NCBI RefSeq assembly: GCF_030363035.1
Contig: NZ_JAUCMN010000003.1
Coordinates: forward strand, 186,001-250,000
Origin: Curtobacterium caseinilyticum
GTDB taxonomy: Bacteria; Actinomycetota; Actinomycetes; Actinomycetales; Microbacteriaceae
Length of the DNA: 64,000 nucleotides
Direction: 5' to 3'
Part shown: piece after piece, positions 39,780 through 47,905 of the stretch
How positions within the stretch are numbered: position 1 is the stretch's first letter
Layout: each line of letters starts with the position of its first letter
The notes under the pieces: generated by a model
Database searches by the model: none
Told to the model about the DNA's origin: nothing
The model's input: only the letters and a program-made list of their open reading frames with translations
Program-made: the position numbers and the translations under genes

Positions 39780-39785
39780 ACCGTA
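39780..39785 (-). promoter_or_regulatory. -10 box of leaderless MFS transporter promoter
   Basis: TACGGT on the minus strand, 6 nt before the ATG at 39773. Confidence 0.5.
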
Positions 39786-39860
39786 GCGCGTCGCGGTGTC
39801 GCGGCGGTGCCCCCGTTCCGGGTGCGTCGGCAGGTGCGGTCGCCGGGGCGGACCGCAGGT

Positions 39861-39904
39861 CGGACGGGAGGCGCGGCACCCGCTGGCACCGCGCCTCCCG
39901 TACG
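39861..39904. terminator. Hairpin repeat, copy 3 (terminator-like)
   Basis: 16-bp arms starting CGGACGGGAGGCGCGG with a single mismatch and a 12-nt loop, about 65 nt downstream of the polyol dehydrogenase stop. It ends the ROK-dehydrogenase operon before the MFS promoter. Nothing else is seen in the 39774-39968 gap. Confidence 0.65.
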
Positions 39905-39968
39905 CCCCCTGGTCACGTGGCGGACGCGGCCCGCGTCGCGCACGTCGGCGCGCGTCGCGGGTGCGCCG

Positions 39969-41021
39969 TCACTCCGCCGCCGCGGGGACGCCGTTCGGGT
40001 ACACCACCGACTTCAGGGACGCCGGGTCGGTGTCGCTCTCCAGGGCCTCGCGCACCTCGTCGAGCCCGAACCGCCCGGTGACGAGCGCGTCGAGGTCGAC
40101 CTGCCCCGAGGCGACCAGACCGATCGCGACCGGCCACGTGTTCGTGTAGCGGAAGATGCCGGTGACCGTCACCTCGAGGTTCTGGATGTGCTCGACCGGC
40201 AGCACCATCTCGGAGTTGCCGAGGCCCACGAGCACCGCGGCACCGGCGGGTCCGACGGCCTTGATGCCGTCCGACACGGCACGGGGTGCACCGCTGGCGT
40301 CGATGAACGCGTCGACGGGCACGATGTCCGAGGTGACGTCGACGGCGACGGGGTCGACGACCTCGGTCGCGCCGAAGGACAGGGCGCGCTCGCGCCGCTC
40401 GGGGACGAGGTCGCTGACGACCACGCGGGTCGCGCCGAACGCGCGGGCGACCTGCGCGCAGATGACACCGATCGGTCCGGCACCGGCGATGAGGACGCTC
40501 GAGCCGGGCACGATCCCGGCCTTGCGGGCGGCAGCGATGCCGACCGACAGGGGCTCGAGGAGCGCACCGGCCTCGAAGGACACGCTGTCCGGCAGGGTGT
40601 GTGCGAACGCGGCCTCGATCGTGACGTACTCGGCGAAGGCGCCGTCCACCGGGGGCGTCGCGTAGAAGCGCATGTGCGGGCAGAGGTTGTAGCGACCGGC
40701 CAGGCACTGCGCACACCGGTGGCACGGGCGCTGCGGTTCGACCGCGACGCGCTCGCCGACCCGGGCGGGGTCGACGCCCTCGCCGACGGCGGCGATGGTG
40801 CCGGAGAGCTCGTGACCGAGGACGAGGGGCTCCTCGACCACGAAGTCGCCGATGCGGCCGTGGCGGTAGTAGTGCACGTCCGAACCGCACACGCCGACGG
40901 CCGCGACGCGGACGAGGACGTCGCCCGCGGCGACCTCGGGGACCGCGCGGTCCTCGACGGTCAGGTCCTCGGTGCCGAGCAGGACGCTCGCGCGCTGGGT
41001 GTCGGGGGTGGTGGTGCTCAT
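39969..41021 (-). CDS. Zinc-dependent sorbitol/xylitol-type alcohol dehydrogenase (MDR family)
   Basis: A 350-residue NAD-dependent polyol dehydrogenase. The catalytic zinc site is VGVCGSDVHYYRHGRI and GHELSGTIAAVGE. The structural zinc site holds four Cys in RPCHRCAQCLAGRYNLCPH. The coenzyme loop is VLIAGAGPIGVICAQVARA. The closest family is sorbitol/xylitol/L-idonate dehydrogenase; in a xylose locus xylitol to xylulose is plausible but unproved. The ATG overlaps the ROK gene stop (ATGA). A hairpin repeat follows the stop. Confidence 0.9.
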   Translation of the reverse strand: MSTTTPDTQRASVLLGTEDLTVEDRAVPEVAAGDVLVRVAAVGVCGSDVHYYRHGRIGDFVVEEPLVLGHELSGTIAAVGEGVDPARVGERVAVEPQRPCHRCAQCLAGRYNLCPHMRFYATPPVDGAFAEYVTIEAAFAHTLPDSVSFEAGALLEPLSVGIAAARKAGIVPGSSVLIAGAGPIGVICAQVARAFGATRVVVSDLVPERRERALSFGATEVVDPVAVDVTSDIVPVDAFIDASGAPRAVSDGIKAVGPAGAAVLVGLGNSEMVLPVEHIQNLEVTVTGIFRYTNTWPVAIGLVASGQVDLDALVTGRFGLDEVREALESDTDPASLKSVVYPNGVPAAAE

Positions 41022-42367
41022 GCGGATCTCGCTTCCTCGACCGCGTCGTCGCGGTCGGCCGTGGTGTCGACGGTGTCGGTGGTGGTCGTGGTGGGCGCGG
41101 TCGCGGCGACCCCGGGTGCGGCAGGTCCGCCGGCGGCAGCAGGCCCGGCGGCGGGCCCGGCGGCGGTCCCGGCGGTGGGCCCGGCGGCAGGCCCGACGGC
41201 AGCCGGGAGCGTGCCGTCGCGGAGCAGGTCGGCGAACCCGAGTTCGGCGGCGCCGCGCACCAGCACGTCGCGACCGAGGGCGGCGGGCACGATCCGGAGC
41301 CGGTCCGTCATCGCCGCCATGGTCTGCGCCCGGACGTCGTCCTCGACGCGGTCACCGACGTGGCCGAGCAGCACCCCGAGGAACCCGCCGAGCACGACGA
41401 CCTCGGGGTCGACGGTGTGGATGGCGTTCCGGATCGCGGTGGCGAGCGCGGTCACCTGCCGGTCGACGACCCGCTCGACGTCGGCCCGCCCCGCGGCGAG
41501 CGCGTCGGCGAGTGCGTCCAGGTCGTCCGGTGGCGTGCCGGTCACGGCCGTCAGGGCGCCGCGTGACGCCTCGGTCTCCAGGCAGCCGACGGCCCCGCAG
41601 TGGCAGCGGATGCCGTTCGCCGCGACGAAGGTGTGGCCGAGCTCCCCCGCGTACCCGTCCGCGCCGCTGAACGGTCGGCCGGCGCTGACGATCCCGCCGC
41701 CGATGCCGCTCGCGCCGCCGTTCAGGTACACGAGGTCGTCGACGCCGCGCGCGCTGCCGTACAGCCGTTCGGCCCACGCTCCGACGTTGGCGTCGTTCGC
41801 GGCCCGGACCGGTAGTCCGAGGCGCTCGGCGAGGGGCCCCGCGAAGGGCTCGTCCCGCCAGCCGAGGTGCGGGGCGTCGCGGACGACCCCGTCCTCGACC
41901 CGGACGATGCCCGGGACGGCGACGCCGACGCCGACGACCTGCACCGCGTCCGCAGTCCGTCGGGTCAGCGTGTCGAGCACGCGGGCGACGGCGTCGACCG
42001 CCGCCCCCGCGCTCGGCACGGTCGCCTGCGGTTCGACGAGGCGGTCGCGCACGGTGCCGTCGAGTGCGACGAGGGCGACCCCGACCGCGTCGATCTCGAC
42101 CGTGACCGCCGCGGCCACGACGTCGTGCGACGCCCGGACGACGGCACTCGGTCGGCCGACACCGGCGGGACGGTTCTCCGCACCGGCCGTCGGGAACTCC
42201 TCGTGCACGAGTCCCCGCTCGACGAGCTCCCCGACCAGCGCGAGCACCGTCGAGCGGTTGAGCCCCGTGCGCCGGGTGAGCTCGGCACGGCTGACGGGGC
42301 CGCCCTCGTGCACGATGCGGAGGACGCGCGCGGCGTTGCCGGGCGTGGTCGCGGCCGTTCGGGCCAT
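41018..42367 (-). CDS. ROK-family transcriptional regulator (XylR/NagC-like)
   Basis: A 449-residue repressor. The winged helix-turn-helix is at about 20-55 (GGPVSRAELTRRTGLNRSTVLALVGELVERGLV). The ROK sugar-kinase-like domain carries the ATP/sugar loop and the zinc motif CHCGAVGCLE near residue 251. The last 70 residues are an Ala/Gly/Pro/Thr-rich tail of low complexity, unusual for the family and probably disordered. The start ATG follows GAGGAGGA. By its location it probably controls xylA-xylB and the divergent oxidoreductase operon through the palindrome at 46664-46682. Confidence 0.92.
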   Translation of the reverse strand: MARTAATTPGNAARVLRIVHEGGPVSRAELTRRTGLNRSTVLALVGELVERGLVHEEFPTAGAENRPAGVGRPSAVVRASHDVVAAAVTVEIDAVGVALVALDGTVRDRLVEPQATVPSAGAAVDAVARVLDTLTRRTADAVQVVGVGVAVPGIVRVEDGVVRDAPHLGWRDEPFAGPLAERLGLPVRAANDANVGAWAERLYGSARGVDDLVYLNGGASGIGGGIVSAGRPFSGADGYAGELGHTFVAANGIRCHCGAVGCLETEASRGALTAVTGTPPDDLDALADALAAGRADVERVVDRQVTALATAIRNAIHTVDPEVVVLGGFLGVLLGHVGDRVEDDVRAQTMAAMTDRLRIVPAALGRDVLVRGAAELGFADLLRDGTLPAAVGPAAGPTAGTAAGPAAGPAAAGGPAAPGVAATAPTTTTTDTVDTTADRDDAVEEARSA

Positions 42368-42414
42368 GGGTCCTCCTCGTGGTGGGGTGGTGGGGTGGGG
42401 CGAGCCTCGGCTCT

Positions 42415-42454
42415 GCGGACGGTTTCGCGGGCGGGAACCCGCGCAACTGTCCGC
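42415..42454. terminator. Hairpin between isomerase and ROK genes
   Basis: Inner stem CGCGGG/CCCGCG and outer stem GCGGAC/GTCCGC, separated by a 5-nt internal mismatch. It lies 45 nt downstream of the isomerase stop and about 48 nt before the ROK start, so it probably ends the oxidoreductase operon and lets the ROK gene be expressed separately. Confidence 0.5.
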
Positions 42455-42498
42455 CGGGCCGAGTCTCGGGGCAGCGGGCGCCGGCGCCGCGCAGCCGC

Positions 42499-43557
42499 TC
42501 AGCGCGAGCGGGAGAACGCGGCGTCGAAGGCCGCTTCGGGCGGCGCGATGGTGCCCAGGCGTCGCACGAAGGCCAGGGCCTCGGGGCCACCGACGAGGCG
42601 GTCCATACCGGCGTCCTCCCACTCGACGCTGGTGGGCCCCGCGTACCCGATGTGGTTCAGCACGCGGAACACCCGCTCCCACGGCACGTCGCCGTGCCCG
42701 GCGGTGACGAAGTCCCACCCACGGCGGGGGTCGCCCCACGGCAGGTGCGACCCGAGTCGACCGTTGCGGCCGTCGAGCTGCTTCACCGACTCCTTGCAGT
42801 GCACGTGGTACACCCGGTCGGCGAAGTCGAGCAGGAACGCGGCGGGGTCGAGGTCCTGCCACACGAAGTGCGACGGGTCGAAGTTGAAGCCGAACGACGG
42901 CCGGGCAGCGAAGACGTCCAACGCCCGTCGAGCCGTCCAGTAGTCGTAGGCGATCTCGGACGGGTGCACCTCGAGCGCGAACCGGACCCCGACCTCCTCG
43001 AAGACGTCGAGGATCGGCGACCAGCGGTCGTGGAAGTCCTGGTACCCGGCGTCGATCATCGCCGGCGGCACGGGCGGGAACCCGGCGACGGTCTTCCAGA
43101 TCGAGGATCCGGAGAACCCGGTCACGGTGGACACCCCGAGTGCAGCGGCCGCACGAGCGGTCCACTGCAGCTCCTCGGCGGCCCGCTGCCGGACGCCCTC
43201 GGGGTCGCCGTCGCCCCACACGTGCGGCGCGAGGATGTCCTCGTGCCGCTGGTCGATCGGGTCGTCGCACACGGCCTGTCCGGTCAGGTGGTTCGCGATC
43301 GTCCAGACCTGCAGCCCGTTGCGCTCGAGGACCGCCTTCCGGTCCGCCACGTACTCCGGGTCCGTCGCCGCGCGCCGGACGTCGAGGTGGTCGCCCCAGC
43401 AGGCGATCTCCAGCCCGTCGTAGCCCCACTCGCCCGCCAGGCGTGCGACCTCCTCGAAGGGCAGGTCCGCCCACTGCCCGGTGAACAGGGTGACCGGTCG
43501 CGTCGGCCGGGAGGCGCTGGTCGCCTCGGTCTCGCCGGTTCCGTCCGTCGTCGTCAT
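42499..43557 (-). CDS. Sugar phosphate isomerase/epimerase-like TIM barrel (AP_endonuc_2 fold)
   Basis: A 352-residue enzyme after a disordered 20-residue N-terminus. The metal-site motifs are clear: FALEVHPSEIAYDYW (Glu, His), FGFNFDPSHFVWQ (Asp, His), YHVHCKES (His, Lys) and PTSVEWEDAGMDRL (Glu). This set resembles IolE-like and keto-glycoside-processing members rather than xylose isomerase. The ATG follows AGGAAGGA. It is the last gene of the divergent oxidoreductase operon, after two Gfo/Idh genes and thuA. Likely chemistry is isomerisation or elimination on a keto sugar; the exact reaction is unknown. Confidence 0.86.
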   Translation of the reverse strand: MTTTDGTGETEATSASRPTRPVTLFTGQWADLPFEEVARLAGEWGYDGLEIACWGDHLDVRRAATDPEYVADRKAVLERNGLQVWTIANHLTGQAVCDDPIDQRHEDILAPHVWGDGDPEGVRQRAAEELQWTARAAAALGVSTVTGFSGSSIWKTVAGFPPVPPAMIDAGYQDFHDRWSPILDVFEEVGVRFALEVHPSEIAYDYWTARRALDVFAARPSFGFNFDPSHFVWQDLDPAAFLLDFADRVYHVHCKESVKQLDGRNGRLGSHLPWGDPRRGWDFVTAGHGDVPWERVFRVLNHIGYAGPTSVEWEDAGMDRLVGGPEALAFVRRLGTIAPPEAAFDAAFSRSR

Positions 43558-43616
43558 CGTCGTCGTCCTTCCTCGCCTGTCATGTCGTGTCGGGTCGTGC
43601 TGCTGCTGAGTCTGGC

Positions 43617-44726
43617 TCACCAGGACCCGGGTGTGGCGCCTGCCGGCACGGTGTCGGGACGGTCGACGCGCGACCGCACCTCGACCACGGCGTGCTCGCG
43701 GGCGGCGGTGGAGACCGCCTCCATCACCTCGAGCACGTGGAACGCCAGGTCGCCCGACGCCCGGTGCGGACGGTTCGTCGCGATCGCGTGCGCCATGTCG
43801 GCGAGGCCGTACCCGCGTCCGGCGTCGGCGTACCCGGCGCTCGTCGGCAGGTCCCGCCACTCGCGGGTCTCCGCGGGCGCGATCGACACCGTGTCGGAGA
43901 ACCGGTTCGGGTCGGGGACGCCGAGCGTGCCCGCGGTGCCGTACACCTCGAACAGCGGCGCCCGGGTGGCCCAGACCTCGAACGACACGGTGACCGTGGA
44001 GACGACGCCGTCCGCGTGCTCGAGGACGGCGACGACGTGCGTGTCGATGTCGACCCGGAGCGGGGTGCCCGCGGCTGGTCCGGTGGCGATGGTGCGCTGC
44101 CGGTCGGAGCGGGTCGAGGCACCGCTGACCCGGACGACCGGCCCGAAGAACGACACGAGGCTGGTCAGGTAGTACGGCCCCATGTCGAGCAGCGGGCCGC
44201 CGCCGGGCTGGTAGTAGAACGCCGGCGCCGGGTGCCAGAGCTCGTGCCCGGGCGCCGACCACGACACCGCCGCCCCGACCGGGCTGCCGATCAGGCCGTC
44301 GTCGAGCGCGGCCCGCGCGGTCTGGATCCCGGTGCCGAGCACGGTGTCCGGCGCGCTGCCGACCCGCAGGCCCGAGCGGCGGCCGACGTCGAGCACGGGC
44401 TGCGCCTCGGCCGTCGACATCGCGAGGGGCTTCTCGCCGTACACGTGCTTGCCGGCCTCGAGCGCGCGGGTGGCGATGTCTGCGTGCGCGGCCGGGATGG
44501 TCAGGTTGAGCACGACGTCGACGTCGTCCGCCGCGATGAGGTCGTCGACGCTCGTCCCGCGCACGCCCTGCGCCGCGCCGACCGACCGTGCCCGGTCGAC
44601 GTCGATGTCCGCCACGGCGGTGAGCGCGAGCCCGGGCAGCGCCGGGAAGTGCTCGAAGTACTGCTGGCTGATGACGCCGACCCCGACGACCCCGACGCGG
44701 AGCGGCTCGGCAGCCGCGCCCTTCAC
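43617..44726 (-). CDS. Gfo/Idh/MocA-family oxidoreductase
   Basis: A 369-residue NAD(P)-dependent sugar dehydrogenase. The Rossmann motif is VGVVGVGVISQQYFEHF, the family YGEKPLAM is present, and the C-terminal domain has GGGPLLDMGPYYLTSLVSFFG. The GTG at 44726 overlaps the thuA stop as GTGA and is preferred over a GTG four codons upstream. It is one of two different Gfo/Idh enzymes in this operon. With ThuA and the TIM-barrel protein it forms the set often seen in loci that oxidise glycosides at C3 before cleavage (family association). Confidence 0.87.
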   Translation of the reverse strand: MKGAAAEPLRVGVVGVGVISQQYFEHFPALPGLALTAVADIDVDRARSVGAAQGVRGTSVDDLIAADDVDVVLNLTIPAAHADIATRALEAGKHVYGEKPLAMSTAEAQPVLDVGRRSGLRVGSAPDTVLGTGIQTARAALDDGLIGSPVGAAVSWSAPGHELWHPAPAFYYQPGGGPLLDMGPYYLTSLVSFFGPVVRVSGASTRSDRQRTIATGPAAGTPLRVDIDTHVVAVLEHADGVVSTVTVSFEVWATRAPLFEVYGTAGTLGVPDPNRFSDTVSIAPAETREWRDLPTSAGYADAGRGYGLADMAHAIATNRPHRASGDLAFHVLEVMEAVSTAAREHAVVEVRSRVDRPDTVPAGATPGSW

Positions 44727-45421
44727 CGTGCTGCCCACAGGAGTCCCCTCTCGATGATCGTGCGGAGCGGCTGCGACTCGACGACCTCGAGCCGGTGTCC
44801 CGGCGCCGAGACGAACACACGTCCCTCGCCCCACTGCCGGGTCCAGATCGCGGGCGCGGTGACCGGGCGGTTCCAGGCGTCGAAGTCCCGGGCCTCCTGC
44901 GTGGTCGTCGCCAGCACGTCGTTGTACTCGTCGGAGAGCACCCAGTACTGCTCGGTGACGAGGTCGAAGTCCTCGATGCCCTGGGTGATCGGGTGCTCGT
45001 GCCCGGCGTCGGTGATGTGCACCGTGTACGGGATGTAGTTGTCGGACTGCTCGCCCGTGCGCTCCGACGGGTGCTTGCCCGCGTGGTGCGCGAACTGCCC
45101 GCCGACCATGTGCAGGTAGTCGGCGGTGTTCCGGAAGGCGTCCGCGATGCCGCCGTGCCAGCCGGCGAGCCCGGCACCGCCGAGCACCGCCTTCTGCAGT
45201 CCGGCGAACTCGTCGTCCGCGATCGTCGACATCGTGACGACCTGCACGATCAGGTCGACGTCGGCCATGACCGACTCGTCGGCGTACACCGCGGTCGAGT
45301 CCGACAGGTGCACGTCGAAGCCGTTGTCCCGCAGGAACGGGACGAACAGGTCGGTGGTCTCGACGGGCATGTGCCCGTCCCACCCGCCCCGGACGACCAG
45401 GGCCTTCTTGTCGACGGCCAT
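44723..45421 (-). CDS. ThuA-like glutamine-amidotransferase-fold protein
   Basis: A 232-residue ThuA-domain protein (the family is named after trehalose/sucrose utilisation). Conserved-looking parts: KALVVRGGWDGHMPVETTDLF at the start, LAGWHGGIADAFRNTADYLHMVGGQF in the middle and VFVSAPGHRLEVVESQPLR near the end. The biochemical role of ThuA is still unsettled; it commonly travels with Gfo/Idh dehydrogenases in disaccharide oxidation loci. The ATG shares its A with the upstream stop (TGATG). Confidence 0.88.
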   Translation of the reverse strand: MAVDKKALVVRGGWDGHMPVETTDLFVPFLRDNGFDVHLSDSTAVYADESVMADVDLIVQVVTMSTIADDEFAGLQKAVLGGAGLAGWHGGIADAFRNTADYLHMVGGQFAHHAGKHPSERTGEQSDNYIPYTVHITDAGHEHPITQGIEDFDLVTEQYWVLSDEYNDVLATTTQEARDFDAWNRPVTAPAIWTRQWGEGRVFVSAPGHRLEVVESQPLRTIIERGLLWAAR

Positions 45422-46614
45422 CAGATCGCCGTCCAGGCGCTGCCGTCGGCCGCGCTGCGCTCGACCGCGTCGAGGACCCGCTGCACGTGCAGGCCGTCCG
45501 CGAACGACGGCTGCGGGTCGGTACCGGCGACGATCGCCTGCACGAAGTCGGCGACCTGGTGGCTGAAGGTGTGCTCGTAGCCGATCAGGTGCCCGGTCGG
45601 CCACCACGCGGCCATCCACGGGTGCTCCGGCTCGGTGACGAGGATGCGGCGGAAGCCCTGCTCCCCCGCGGGTGCCGACGACTCGTACAGCCGCAGCTCG
45701 TTCATCGACTCGAGGTCGAACTGGATCGCACCCTCGGACCCGCTGACCTCCAGCGTCAGGCCGTTCTTCCGGCCGGTCGCGTAGCGCGTGGCCTCGAACG
45801 TGCCGATCGCGCCCTCGGCAGCGCCACCGGTCAGTCGACCGAGGAAGAGCGCGGCGTCGTCGACGGTGACCTGTCCGCGCTCGCTCGACGCGGTGCCGGA
45901 GAGTCCGACGCCCTCGGCCATCAGCGGGCGCTCGTGCACGAAGGTCTCGAGCGTGCCGGACACGGTGGACAGCTGCGCGCCGGTGACGTGCTCGACGAGG
46001 TCGATCGCGTGCGCACCGATGTCGCCGAGTGAGCCGGACCCGGCGAGCGCCTTGTCCAGGCGCCACGTCATCGGACCGTCCTCGTCGGCCAACCAGTCCT
46101 GCAGGTAGAGCGCGCGGACCTGGCGGACGGTCCCGAGCCTCCCGTCCTGCACCAGCTGGCGCGCGAACGCGATGGCGGGGACGCGACGGTAGCTGAAGCC
46201 GACCATGGCGCGGACGCCGCGCGCAGCGGCGGCCTCAGCAGCGGCGGTCATCGCCTCGGCCTCGGCCACGGTGTTGGCGAGGGGCTTCTCGCACAGGACG
46301 TGCTTGCCGGCCTCGAGGGCGGCGATCGCGACCTCGACGTGCGAGGACCCGGGCGACACCACGTCGACGACGTCGATGTCGGGGTCCTCGACCACCTGCC
46401 GCCAGTCCGTCGACGCGGCCTGCCAGCCGTACTGCCTCCGGGCCGCCTCGACCCGCTCGGCGTCGCGACCGACGACGACCGCCATCTCGGGCTCGACCCC
46501 GAGGTCGAAGAACCGCGGCGCGGTCCGCCAGGCCTGGGAGTGCGCCGCCCCCATGAACCCGTGTCCGACCATCGCGACCCGCAGTCGACCCGGTTCCTGT
46601 CCGTGCTGTGCCAT
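45421..46614 (-). CDS. Gfo/Idh/MocA-family oxidoreductase
   Basis: A 397-residue dehydrogenase and the first gene of the minus-strand operon. The Rossmann motif is VAMVGHGFMGAAHSQAW, followed by CEKPLANTVAEAEAM and the C-terminal domain with GSGSLGDIGAHAIDLVEHVTG. The ATG at 46614 is set by AAAGGAG 8 nt upstream; a longer frame upstream would cross the promoter. It is a different subgroup from the second Gfo/Idh gene. It is probably a sugar or cyclitol dehydrogenase whose substrate is coupled to xylose or xyloside degradation. Confidence 0.89.
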   Translation of the reverse strand: MAQHGQEPGRLRVAMVGHGFMGAAHSQAWRTAPRFFDLGVEPEMAVVVGRDAERVEAARRQYGWQAASTDWRQVVEDPDIDVVDVVSPGSSHVEVAIAALEAGKHVLCEKPLANTVAEAEAMTAAAEAAAARGVRAMVGFSYRRVPAIAFARQLVQDGRLGTVRQVRALYLQDWLADEDGPMTWRLDKALAGSGSLGDIGAHAIDLVEHVTGAQLSTVSGTLETFVHERPLMAEGVGLSGTASSERGQVTVDDAALFLGRLTGGAAEGAIGTFEATRYATGRKNGLTLEVSGSEGAIQFDLESMNELRLYESSAPAGEQGFRRILVTEPEHPWMAAWWPTGHLIGYEHTFSHQVADFVQAIVAGTDPQPSFADGLHVQRVLDAVERSAADGSAWTAI

Positions 46615-46639
46615 CCACTCGCTCCTTTGCGATCGGTGC

Positions 46640-46668
46640 TTGCCACGATCCACCCTACCGCTTATGTT
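46640..46668 (+). promoter_or_regulatory. xylA promoter
   Basis: A -35 box TTGCCA (46640-46645), a 17-nt spacer and a -10 box TATGTT (46663-46668), close to consensus. On the opposite strand TTGCCG (46674-46679), a 16-nt spacer and TAGGGT (46652-46657) form a matching promoter for the divergent oxidoreductase operon, so the two promoters interleave. Confidence 0.6.
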
Positions 46669-46682
46669 GGGCGCGGCAACAT
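46664..46682. promoter_or_regulatory. ROK/XylR-type operator between xylA and the oxidoreductase operon
   Basis: Inverted repeat ATGTTG-N7-CAACAT, flanked by T-rich bases. It covers the -10 box of xylA and the -35 box of the divergent promoter, so one bound repressor would block both. ROK regulators usually recognise TTG/CAA-type half-sites spaced in this way. Confidence 0.65.
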
Positions 46683-46711
46683 TTTGTTTCGACGACGAAC
46701 GGTGATCCACC

Positions 46712-47905
46712 ATGGCAACGACGCCCACCCGCGACGACAAGTTCTCCTTCGGTCTCTGGACCATCGGCTACAACGGGTCCGACCCGTTCGGCGGCCCCAC
46801 CCGTCCCGCGCTGGACGTGGTCGAGGCGGTCGAGAAGCTCGACGAGCTCGGTGCCTACGGCCTGACCTTCCACGACGACGACCTGTTCGCGTTCGGCTCG
46901 ACCGACGCCGAGCGCCAGACGCAGATCGACCGCCTCAAGGGCGCGCTCGACTCCACCGGGATCATCGTGCCGATGGTCACGACGAACCTGTTCTCGGCGC
47001 CGGTCTTCAAGGACGGCGGCTTCACCTCGAACGACCGGAACGTCCGTCGCTTCGCGCTCCGCAAGGTGCTGCGCAACGTCGACCTCGCCGCCGAGCTCGG
47101 CGCGAAGACGTTCGTCATGTGGGGCGGCCGCGAGGGCTCGGAGTACGACTCCGCCAAGGACGTGCAGGCCGCGCTCGAGCGCTACCGCGAGGCCGTCAAC
47201 CTGCTCGCCCAGTACGTCACCGACAAGGGCTACGACATCCGCTTCGCCATCGAGCCGAAGCCGAACGAGCCCCGCGGCGACATCCTCCTGCCGACCCTCG
47301 GTCACGCGATCGCCTTCACCGAGACGCTCGAGCGTCCGGAGCTGTTCGGCATCAACCCCGAGGTCGGCCACGAGCAGATGGCGGGCCTGAACTTCACCGC
47401 CGGCATCGCCCAGGCGCTCTACCAGGGCAAGCTCTTCCACATCGACCTCAACGGCCAGCGCGGCATCAAGTACGACCAGGACCTGGTCTTCGGCCACGGT
47501 GACCTGCAGAACGCGTTCTCGCTCGTCGACCTGCTCGAGCACGGCGCCCCGCAGGGCGGCCAGGCGTACGACGGCCCCCGTCACTTCGACTACAAGCCGA
47601 GCCGCACCGAGGACATCACCGGCGTCTGGGACTCGGCGAAGGCGAACATGCGCATGTACCTGCTGCTCAAGGAGCGTGCGCAGGCCTTCCGCGCCGACCC
47701 GGAGGTGCAGGAGGCCCTGTCCGCCGCCAAGGTCGACGAGCTCTCGACGCCGACGCTGAACAGCGGCGAGTCGTACGACGACTTCCTCGCCGACCGCTCG
47801 GCGTACGAGGACTTCGACGCCGACGCGTACTTCGGCGGCAAGGGCTTCGGCTTCGTGCGCCTGCAGCAGCTCGCGATCGAGCACCTCATGGGCGCTCGTG
47901 GCTGA
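46712..47905 (+). CDS. xylA: Xylose isomerase
   Basis: Converts D-xylose to D-xylulose. The 397-residue actinobacterial (class I) enzyme has catalytic His54 in LTFHDDDLF, the metal-site residues Glu181 and Lys183 in [11 protein letters not shown], Glu217 and His220 in NPEVGHEQM, and HIDLNGQRG for the second metal. The ATG at 46712 has only a weak GGTGA upstream. It overlaps xylB by 8 nt. Control is by the interleaved promoter and palindrome just upstream. Confidence 0.98.
   Translation: MATTPTRDDKFSFGLWTIGYNGSDPFGGPTRPALDVVEAVEKLDELGAYGLTFHDDDLFAFGSTDAERQTQIDRLKGALDSTGIIVPMVTTNLFSAPVFKDGGFTSNDRNVRRFALRKVLRNVDLAAELGAKTFVMWGGREGSEYDSAKDVQAALERYREAVNLLAQYVTDKGYDIRFAIEPKPNEPRGDILLPTLGHAIAFTETLERPELFGINPEVGHEQMAGLNFTAGIAQALYQGKLFHIDLNGQRGIKYDQDLVFGHGDLQNAFSLVDLLEHGAPQGGQAYDGPRHFDYKPSRTEDITGVWDSAKANMRMYLLLKERAQAFRADPEVQEALSAAKVDELSTPTLNSGESYDDFLADRSAYEDFDADAYFGGKGFGFVRLQQLAIEHLMGARG

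Noticed and set aside
43140..43484. Open frames opposite the isomerase gene
   Set aside because: Arg/Pro/Ala-rich antisense frames without start signals; the minus-strand gene has conserved metal-site motifs.
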